From assembly GCA_018261655.1 (NCBI GenBank), contig JAGTSG010000001.1, positions 50,276 to 114,275 on the forward strand: a stretch of 64,000 nucleotides of DNA, read 5' to 3'. The translations under genes and the position numbers were made by a program. Below, one piece after another: positions 52,980 through 64,000 of this stretch; position 1 is the stretch's first letter; each line of letters starts with the position of its first letter. Origin of the DNA: Pseudomonadota bacterium (GTDB lineage Bacteria; Pseudomonadota; Gammaproteobacteria; Steroidobacterales; Steroidobacteraceae). The notes under the pieces were generated by a model. The model saw only the letters and a program-made list of their open reading frames with translations, searched no databases and had not been told where the DNA came from.

Positions 52980-54155
52980 GTGACCCCTACGCCCGCAGTG
53001 CTCGCCCTCGAGGATGGGTCGGTGTTCAAGGGGGTGTCCGTCGGGGCGCCTGGCTGCACCACCGGCGAGGTCGTATTCAACACCGCGATGACGGGCTACC
53101 AGGAGATCCTCACGGATCCCTCGTACTGCCGGCAGGTCGTCACGCTGACCTATCCGCACATCGGCAACACCGGGGCGACCCCGGAAGACCTCGAGTCCGG
53201 CAGGATCCATGCCGCGGGCCTCGTCATCCGCGACCTCCCGCTCACGCACTCCAGCTGGCGCGCGGCCGAGTCGCTGCAGTCCTTCCTGGTCCGCGGCGGC
53301 GTCGTCGCCATTGCCGGCATCGATACGCGGCGCCTTACGCGCCTCCTGCGCGAGAAGGGCGCGCAGGCCGGCTGCATCATCACGGGCACTGCGGGGACGA
53401 CGGCCGAGGCCATCGAGCTGGCCCGACGGTTCCCGGGGCTGAAGGGCATGGACCTGGCCCGCGTGGTCAGCGTCAAGCGGCCCTACCAGTGGACCGAGGG
53501 AAGCCTGTGGCGGCAGGGCGCCGTGCCGGGGCGGCAGGGCACGCGGTTCAACGTCGTGGCCTACGACTACGGGATCAAGCGCAACATCCTCCGGCTGCTG
53601 GTGGACCAGGGCTGCCGCGTCACCGTGCTGCCGGCCGAGACCCCGGCCGAGGAGGCGCTGGCGCTCAAGCCGGACGGCATCTTCCTGTCGAACGGCCCGG
53701 GCGACCCGGAACCCTGCGACTACGCGATTGCGGCCATCCGCCGGTTCCTCGCAACGGACATCCCCGTCTTCGGCATCTGCCTCGGGCACCAGCTGCTCGG
53801 ACTCGCGAGCGGCGCGCGGACCGTGAAGATGAAGTTCGGGCACCACGGGGCGAACCATCCGGTGCAGGACCTCGACAGCGGGCGCGTGCTGATCACCAGC
53901 CAGAACCATGGCTTCGCCGTCGACGAGGCCAGCCTCCCGGCCAGCCTCAGGCCGACGCACCGGTCGCTGTTCGACGGCTCCCTGCAGGGCATCGCGCACG
54001 CCGACAGGCCGGCCTTCAGCTTCCAGGGGCACCCCGAGGCGAGCCCGGGCCCGCACGACGCCGAGGACCTGTTCGGGCGCTTCGTCGCGCTGATGGCCCG
54101 ACGCCAGCAGTCCCGCCCCGCCGCGCGGGCCGTGGGCCGCAACCAGGACGACTGA
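52980..54155 (+). CDS. carA: carbamoyl-phosphate synthase small subunit
   Basis: A 391-residue glutaminase subunit that supplies ammonia for carbamoyl phosphate, used in arginine and pyrimidine synthesis. The class I amidotransferase domain has the nucleophile in [11 protein letters not shown] (near residue 268) and the His/Glu of QGHPEASPG; the N-terminal [14 protein letters not shown] equivalent ([16 protein letters not shown]) is present. GTG 52980 has GGAG about 8 bases upstream. carB starts 2 bases after the stop. Confidence 0.98.
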   Translation: MTPTPAVLALEDGSVFKGVSVGAPGCTTGEVVFNTAMTGYQEILTDPSYCRQVVTLTYPHIGNTGATPEDLESGRIHAAGLVIRDLPLTHSSWRAAESLQSFLVRGGVVAIAGIDTRRLTRLLREKGAQAGCIITGTAGTTAEAIELARRFPGLKGMDLARVVSVKRPYQWTEGSLWRQGAVPGRQGTRFNVVAYDYGIKRNILRLLVDQGCRVTVLPAETPAEEALALKPDGIFLSNGPGDPEPCDYAIAAIRRFLATDIPVFGICLGHQLLGLASGARTVKMKFGHHGANHPVQDLDSGRVLITSQNHGFAVDEASLPASLRPTHRSLFDGSLQGIAHADRPAFSFQGHPEASPGPHDAEDLFGRFVALMARRQQSRPAARAVGRNQDD

Positions 54156-54157
54156 CG

Positions 54158-57378
<3,221 letters not shown>

Positions 57379-57382
<4 letters not shown>

Positions 57383-57852
57383 CCCGTTCCCCGATCACCC
57401 TGCGCGGCGCCGAGAAGTTGCGCACGGAACTGAAGCGCCTGAAGGGCGAGGACCGGCCGGCGGTAATCCGCGCGATCGCCGAGGCGCGTTCGCACGGCGA
57501 CCTGTCCGAGAACGCCGAGTACGCGGCCGCCCGCGAGCAGCAGGGGTTCATCGAGGGCCGCATCAAGGAGATCGAGTGGCGCCTGGCCCACGCCCACGTC
57601 ATCGACCCCGCGGCGCTGCCGGCGTCCGGGAAGGTCGTCTTCGGTTCGACCGTGGACCTCGAGGACGAGGCCGGGACCCCGGTCACCTACCAGATCGTGG
57701 GGGACGACGAGGCCGACATCCGTCAGGGCCTCCTTTCCATCAACTCGCCGATTGCGCGCGCCCTGGTCGGGAAGCAGCCCGGAGACGAGGTCGAGGTGGC
57801 CGCCCCGGGAGGCACCAAGCTGTACGCTATCGTGGACGTGCGCTACGTCTGA
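57379..57852 (+). CDS. greA: transcription elongation factor GreA
   Basis: A 157-residue factor that rescues backtracked RNA polymerase by stimulating transcript cleavage. The N-terminal coiled coil holds the acidic tip in [17 protein letters not shown], and the C-terminal FKBP-like domain ends [16 protein letters not shown] 57379 overlaps the carB stop (GTGA). Convergent with yhbY. Confidence 0.97.
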
Positions 57853-57862
57853 CCGCCAGGGT

Positions 57863-58162
57863 CTAAGTATCTGGTAGAAGTATCCTGGCTAATTTTTTGT
57901 TTTTCTTGTAATAAAGGCCTACGTTTCCGATCGTCTGGATGAGTTCCGAGGCGGTCCTTTCGGCCAGCGTCGCCAGGACCTCGTGGCGCAGGTCCCGCTC
58001 ACCGACACGCGCCCGGACCTTGAGGAGCTCGTGTGCATCGAGGGCGACGGACGTCTCGCGCACGACCGCATCGGTCAGTCCCTGCTGGCCGATCAGGACG
58101 ACCGGCTGCAGCGCATGGCCGAGCCGCCGCAGGTGCTTCTTCTGGTTCTGTGTCAGGCTCAT
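57863..58162 (-). CDS. yhbY: YhbY family RNA-binding (CRM domain) protein
   Basis: A 99-residue CRM-domain protein associated with pre-50S ribosomes. It opens MSLTQNQKKHLRRLGHALQPVVLIG, has the GxxG motif GQQGLTDAVV, and ends in the basic YKKNKKLARI stretch. ATG 58162 is chosen as the conserved start; an ATG 11 codons upstream adds unrelated residues. Divergent from ftsH. Confidence 0.95.
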   Translation of the reverse strand: MSLTQNQKKHLRRLGHALQPVVLIGQQGLTDAVVRETSVALDAHELLKVRARVGERDLRHEVLATLAERTASELIQTIGNVGLYYKKNKKLARILLPDT

Positions 58163-58188
58163 GCGGCGATTATAGGCGGACGGCCAAC

Positions 58189-58217
58189 CTTGCAATGTCG
58201 GGCCGGGCGCCCAACAT
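58189..58217 (+). promoter_or_regulatory. possible sigma-32 promoter of ftsH
   Basis: CTTGCAA (58189-58195), a 14-base spacer, CCCAACAT (58210-58217). Both boxes have mismatches to sigma-32 consensus, but the spacing equals that of the dnaK promoter and ftsH is a known heat-shock gene. The leader would be about 140 bases. Confidence 0.4.
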
Positions 58218-58361
58218 GGTCAGGGTGGGCGTCGTGGACCCGGCATGGGCATGGCTGCGTCGGGCTGGCCCCGGATACCGCGCACGGTGTAACGTCGAAC
58301 CCGGCGTGAATCGGGCGGTCCAACCCCTGCGAATCGCCTGAGGCCAACCAGGAGTAAGTCG

Positions 58362-60278
<1,917 letters not shown>

Positions 60279-60388
60279 CGACGCCGGGGACCGCTGCCGC
60301 GCGAGGGGCGAGGAGAGGTCAGTCTCTTCGTGAGCCGCTGATCCATGGCCCGCAGACAGTCCAACTGGAACAGGGTAGCGTCCCCCTC

Positions 60389-61240
60389 ATGCTGCTGAAC
60401 TGCGGCGCCCATACGCTCGACCTGAGCTCCCCCGTGGTCATGGGGGTGCTGAACGTCACGCCTGACTCGTTTTCCGACGGCGGGTCGTTCCTCGACCCCG
60501 AGGAGGCCATCCGCCAGGCCCGCCGGATGGCTGGCGAGGGTGCCGCGATCATCGACGTCGGCGGAGAGTCGACCCGGCCGGGTGCCGAGCCTGTCGAAGT
60601 GAGCGACGAGCTCGACCGTGTGCTGCCGGTGGTCAGGGCCCTCACAGCAGAGCTGGGCGTGCCCGTCTCGGTGGACACCAGCAAGCCCGAGGTCATGGAG
60701 GCGGCGCTGGCCGCCGGCGCCTCGATGATCAACGACGTGCTGGCGCTCCAGGAGCCCGGCGCCATCGGGGTGATGGCCGGGTCGCAGGCGGCGGTCTGCC
60801 TGATGCACATGCAGGGCAGACCTCGCAGCATGCAGTCCGACCCGCGCTACGACGACGTCGTCCGCGATGTGCACCAGTTCCTCTCGGAACGGGTGCGGGC
60901 CTGCGAGACTGCCGGCATCGACCGCTCCCGGATCGTCGTCGACCCGGGTTTCGGCTTCGGGAAGACCCTCGAGCACAACCTGGCGCTGCTCGCGGCACTG
61001 GACGATTTCGCCCGCGACGGACTCCCGGTCCTGGCCGGCCTGTCGCGCAAGAGCCTGGTCGGGCAGCTCACGGGCCGGCCGGCCGGGCAGCGGCTCGCGG
61101 GCAGCGTTGCGCTGGCGGCGATCGCGGCCAGCCACGGCGCGTCCATCATCCGCGCCCACGACGTCGCGGCGACGGTGGATGCGGTGCGGGTTGCGGCGGC
61201 CGTGCGCCGGTGGCGGTCGGCGGAAGGAAGCGACGAATGA
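60389..61240 (+). CDS. folP: dihydropteroate synthase
   Basis: A 283-residue folate enzyme joining p-aminobenzoate to the pterin; the sulfonamide target. Conserved VMGVLNVTPDSFSDGG (near residue 17), GGESTRPGAEPV and DPGFGFGKTLEHNL are all present and the TIM-barrel length is normal. ATG 60389 lies about 110 bases after ftsH; glmM overlaps its stop by 4 bases. Confidence 0.97.
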   Translation: MLLNCGAHTLDLSSPVVMGVLNVTPDSFSDGGSFLDPEEAIRQARRMAGEGAAIIDVGGESTRPGAEPVEVSDELDRVLPVVRALTAELGVPVSVDTSKPEVMEAALAAGASMINDVLALQEPGAIGVMAGSQAAVCLMHMQGRPRSMQSDPRYDDVVRDVHQFLSERVRACETAGIDRSRIVVDPGFGFGKTLEHNLALLAALDDFARDGLPVLAGLSRKSLVGQLTGRPAGQRLAGSVALAAIAASHGASIIRAHDVAATVDAVRVAAAVRRWRSAEGSDE

Positions 61241-62571
61241 GCAGACGGTATTTCGGGACCGACGGCGTCCGGGGCAAGGTGGGCGAGCACCCGATGACGG
61301 TGGAGTTCGCCCTGCGCCTCGCCAGCGCCGCGGCGCGCGTGCTGGCGCCCGAGGGCGGCTCGGTACTGGTCGGCAAGGACACGCGCCTGTCGGGCTACAT
61401 GTTCGAGGCTGCGCTGGAGGCGGGTTTCGTCGCCGCCGGCGTGAACGTCCTCCTCGTGGGGCCGCTGCCGACGCCCGGCATCGCCTACCTGCTGAAGACG
61501 CTCAAGTGCGACTTCGGCGCGGTCATCAGCGCCTCGCACAACCCCTATGACGACAATGGCATCAAGTTCTTCGACCGTGAGGGCGGCAAGCTTCCGGACG
61601 AACTCGAGGAGGCCATCGAATCCTGGCTCGACGAGCCCGCGCTGACGCGCGACTCGCAGGCGCTCGGGCGGGCGACGCGCGTCGACAAGCAGCGCACCGT
61701 GTACCAGCTCTTCTGCCAGTCGACCCTCCCGGCGGGCGTCGACCTGTCGGGCCTCAAGGTGGTGATCGACTGCGCCAACGGCGCTGCCTACAAGGTCGCG
61801 CCGCGCGTGCTGTCGGACCTCGGGGCCGACATCATCCCGATCGGTTGTTCGCCGAACGGCCGGAACATCAACGACGGCTGTGGCTCCACGCAGCCGGAAC
61901 TGCTGCGTATGACGGTGGCCGGGGTCAAGGCCCAGGCGGGCATCGCGCTCGATGGCGACGGCGACCGCCTCGTCATGGTGGACCACCTCGGGCGCATCGT
62001 GGACGGCGACCAGCTGATGTACGTGCTCGCCTGCGCACGCCAGGCGGCCGGCGAGCTGCACGGCCCCGTGGTCGGCACCGTGATGAGCAACCTCGGGCTG
62101 GAACTGGCGCTGAAGGAGCGGGGGATCGATTTCCGCCGCGCGGCGGTAGGTGATCGATACGTGCTGCAGATGCTGCGCGAGGAGGGCGGGGTCCTCGGCG
62201 GCGAGACGTCGGGCCACCTGCTGTGCCTCGACAGGACCACGACCGGGGACGGGCTCGTCGCCGCGCTGCAGGTCCTCGCGGTCATGAAGCAGACGCAAAA
62301 GTCGCTCGCCGAGCTGGCCGCCGGGATGCAGAAATTCCCCCAGAAGCTCATCAACGTGCGGACGCGGCAACGGTTCGACGCGGCGTCGCACCCGGAGGTC
62401 GCGGCAGCGGTCAAGGCTGCCGAGGCGGCGATGGCCGGCCGGGGTCGCGTCGTGCTGCGCGCCTCGGGCACCGAGCCGGTGTTCCGGGTCATGGTCGAGG
62501 GCGAGGACGAAGCGGCCGTGGCGGCCCATGCCGCGCAGTTGGCCAGGGTGGTGGAACGCGCGGCCCCGTGA
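61237..62571 (+). CDS. glmM: phosphoglucosamine mutase
   Basis: A 444-residue enzyme converting glucosamine-6-phosphate to glucosamine-1-phosphate for UDP-GlcNAc synthesis. The phosphoserine loop is ISASHNPYDDNGIKFF (near residue 100), the metal loop DGDGDRLVMVD, the sugar-binding GGETSGHLL and the phosphate-binding RASGTEPVFRVM. ATG 61237 overlaps the folP stop (ATGA). Confidence 0.98.
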   Translation: MSRRYFGTDGVRGKVGEHPMTVEFALRLASAAARVLAPEGGSVLVGKDTRLSGYMFEAALEAGFVAAGVNVLLVGPLPTPGIAYLLKTLKCDFGAVISASHNPYDDNGIKFFDREGGKLPDELEEAIESWLDEPALTRDSQALGRATRVDKQRTVYQLFCQSTLPAGVDLSGLKVVIDCANGAAYKVAPRVLSDLGADIIPIGCSPNGRNINDGCGSTQPELLRMTVAGVKAQAGIALDGDGDRLVMVDHLGRIVDGDQLMYVLACARQAAGELHGPVVGTVMSNLGLELALKERGIDFRRAAVGDRYVLQMLREEGGVLGGETSGHLLCLDRTTTGDGLVAALQVLAVMKQTQKSLAELAAGMQKFPQKLINVRTRQRFDAASHPEVAAAVKAAEAAMAGRGRVVLRASGTEPVFRVMVEGEDEAAVAAHAAQLARVVERAAP

Positions 62572-62669
62572 GCCCGGATCCCGGCATTGATCTGCCGGGA
62601 CCCGGCGCTTATCCTTGCGCGCCTTTTCGCGGGGCGGCGGCCGCCGCCCGACCCCGCCGGGAGTTGCCG

Positions 62670-63434
62670 ATGCGTCGTCTGCTGGTTGCCGGAAACTGGA
62701 AAATGCACGGGTCGCGGGCCGAGAACGCCGCGCTGCTGGACGCCTTTCTGCGGGCGGAGCCGCCCGCGGGCGACGCCGAGGTGCTCGTCTGCCCGCCGTT
62801 CGTCTACCTGCACGAGCTCGCGCGCCAGCTGCGCGAGAACGACGTCGCCCTCGGCGCCCAGGACGTCTGCGCGGAACCGGTGGGCGCGCACACCGGCGAG
62901 GTGTCCGCGGCCATGCTCCGCGACGTCGGCTGCACCTACGTCATCGTCGGCCACTCCGAGCGCCGGGCGCTGTACGGGGAGGACGACCAGCTGGTGGCGC
63001 GCAAGTTCGTCGCGGCCCAGCGCGAGCGACTGGTCCCGATCCTGTGCGTGGGTGAGACGCTGGACGAGCGGGAGTCCGGTCGCACGGCCGAGGTGGTCCT
63101 GCGGCAGCTGGACGCCGTGCTGGAACTGGCGGGCGTGGAGGGCTTCCGCGACGCCGTACTGGCCTACGAACCGGTCTGGGCCATCGGCACCGGCAAGAAC
63201 GCCACGTCGGCCCAGGCCCAGGAGGTCCACGCGTTGCTGCGTGCGCGAATCGCCGCCAAAGATGCTAACATGGCTGCTTGCCTGCGCATCCTGTACGGCG
63301 GCAGCGTCAAGGCGGCCAACGCCGCGGAGCTGTTCGCGATGCCGGATGTGGACGGGGGTCTCGTGGGCGGGGCCTCCCTGAACGGGGAAGAGTTCCGCCG
63401 GATCTGCGGGGCCGCCGGGAAGCAGGAAACCTGA
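62670..63434 (+). CDS. tpiA: triosephosphate isomerase
   Basis: A 254-residue TIM-barrel enzyme interconverting dihydroxyacetone phosphate and glyceraldehyde-3-phosphate. AGNWKMHG holds Lys and Asn of the active site, VGHSERR the His, and LAYEPVWAIGTGK the catalytic Glu with flexible loop 6. ATG 62670 has GGGAG 6 bases upstream. secG follows after 15 bases. Confidence 0.98.
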   Translation: MRRLLVAGNWKMHGSRAENAALLDAFLRAEPPAGDAEVLVCPPFVYLHELARQLRENDVALGAQDVCAEPVGAHTGEVSAAMLRDVGCTYVIVGHSERRALYGEDDQLVARKFVAAQRERLVPILCVGETLDERESGRTAEVVLRQLDAVLELAGVEGFRDAVLAYEPVWAIGTGKNATSAQAQEVHALLRARIAAKDANMAACLRILYGGSVKAANAAELFAMPDVDGGLVGGASLNGEEFRRICGAAGKQET

Positions 63435-63449
63435 AGACTGGGACTTTCG

Positions 63450-63821
63450 ATGCTGCACTCGTTGCTCGTGACATTGCACCTGGCGCTGTGCGCCGCCATC
63501 GTCGGGCTGGTCCTCATCCAGCGCGGCAAGGGCGCGGACGCGGGCGCCGGATTCGGCGCCGGGGCATCCGGCACGGTATTCGGAGCGCGCGGCTCGGCGA
63601 CGTTCTTCTCGAAGGCGACGGCGGTCGTGGCCACGCTGTTCTTCGTGACCAGCCTCGCGCTGACCTACGTTGCAGGCAAGCCGGCCGAGGCGCCGAAGAG
63701 CCTGGTTGAGTCGGTCCCGCTGGAGCAGCCGGCCCCGGCACAGCCGGCACCGGCGCCGCTCGGACAGGACGAGGTCCCGGCACTGGACAACGAGGCTCCG
63801 GCGCCCGCGCCGGAAAAGTGA
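63450..63821 (+). CDS. secG: protein translocase subunit SecG
   Basis: A 123-residue inner-membrane component of SecYEG with two membrane helices (LLVTLHLALCAAIVGLVLIQ and ATAVVATLFFVTSLALTYVA) joined by the Gly/Ala-rich loop starting RGKGADAGAGFG. The C-terminal tail is long, acidic and rich in Pro and Ala, as in many gammaproteobacteria. Followed by tRNA-Leu, the classic tpiA-secG-leuU order. Confidence 0.95.
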   Translation: MLHSLLVTLHLALCAAIVGLVLIQRGKGADAGAGFGAGASGTVFGARGSATFFSKATAVVATLFFVTSLALTYVAGKPAEAPKSLVESVPLEQPAPAQPAPAPLGQDEVPALDNEAPAPAPEK

Positions 63822-63839
63822 GCACGGTTCCCTGGTGTT

Positions 63840-63924
63840 GCCGACGTGGCGGAATTGGTAGACGCGCTAGCTTGAGGGGTTAGTGGGGTTTCCCGTGTCG
63901 GTTCGAGTCCGACCGTCGGCACCA
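63840..63924 (+). tRNA. leuU: tRNA-Leu (anticodon GAG)
   Basis: An 85-base class II tRNA. Acceptor arms GCCGACG and CGTCGGC pair fully and CCA is encoded (63922-63924). The anticodon loop TTGAGGG carries GAG, which reads CUC and CUU; a variable arm and T-arm GGTTCGAGTCC follow. The position after secG matches leuU of other gammaproteobacteria. Confidence 0.97.
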
Positions 63925-63929
63925 GCAAC

Positions 63930-63964
63930 GAAAACGGCCCGGTCATTCCGGGCCTTTTCTTTGT
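63930..63964 (+). terminator. rho-independent terminator after tRNA-Leu
   Basis: Seven-base arms GGCCCGG (63936-63942) and CCGGGCC (63948-63954), 5-base loop, preceded by AAAA and followed by TTTTCTTTG. A standard intrinsic terminator ending the tpiA-secG-leuU transcript. Confidence 0.85.
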
Positions 63965-63969
63965 CCGTA

Positions 63970-64000
63970 GGGGTCAAGGAAGAGGTGCCAGGTACAGACC
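63970..64000. repeat. edge of a possible REP-like repeat
   Basis: The last bases contain GAGGTGCCAGGTACAGACC, a sequence type that I associate with interspersed palindromic repeats in gammaproteobacterial intergenic regions. The window ends before any second arm, so this cannot be confirmed. Confidence 0.3.

Overview
The window is a GC-rich stretch (by eye roughly two thirds G+C) of a gammaproteobacterial chromosome. The right half carries a core gene order found in Pseudomonas and related Gammaproteobacteria: smpB, ratA, rnfH, bamE, fur, recN, nadK, hrcA, grpE, dnaK, dnaJ, dapB, carA, carB, greA, yhbY, ftsH, folP, glmM, tpiA, secG and tRNA-Leu(GAG). Genes are dense, GTG and TTG starts are frequent, and many neighbours overlap by 4 bases. 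The left half is more lineage-specific and resembles Xanthomonadales, Nevskiales or Chromatiales-like bacteria; I cannot name a genus.

Layout. 1-2092: 3' end of ppsR, a DUF1249 protein and an unrecognised coiled-coil protein. 2089-9638: an RND efflux operon with one adaptor and two different permeases, under a promoter whose -35 box lies in a perfect inverted repeat. 9698-14351: tail-specific protease, three small membrane proteins, a Gfo/Idh/MocA dehydrogenase and a DUF423 protein. 14506-20449: tag, a YbaK-like deacylase, and a three-gene operon for a 2-oxoacid oxidoreductase (thiamine-PP/Fe-S) with a dedicated flavin/Fe-S electron-transfer subunit. 20488-26131: lipid kinase, 2-oxoglutarate/Fe(II) oxygenase, nucleoside transporter plus thymidine kinase, SIMPL protein and a probable beta-barrel. 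26200-31198: AcrAB-type pump with its TetR regulator and a matching palindromic operator. 31238-31672: tmRNA with promoter and terminator. 31702-41996: yheS, a third RND system (adaptor, pump, outer-membrane channel), a LysR regulator divergent from a pirin, and a DUF1295 membrane protein. 42046-64000: the conserved core block.

Functional themes. Three RND efflux systems lie within 37 kb, and only the third has its own outer-membrane channel. Trans-translation is complete (ssrA and smpB). The heat-shock operon hrcA-grpE-dnaK-dnaJ seems to have two layers of control: a degenerate CIRCE element upstream of hrcA and a good sigma-32 promoter upstream of dnaK. carAB has its own promoter and a stable leader hairpin. 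The rRNA methyltransferase gene rlmE, usually just upstream of ftsH, is missing from its place. I saw no transposase, prophage or CRISPR array. The best candidate for a little-described system is the oxidoreductase operon at 15802-20449.
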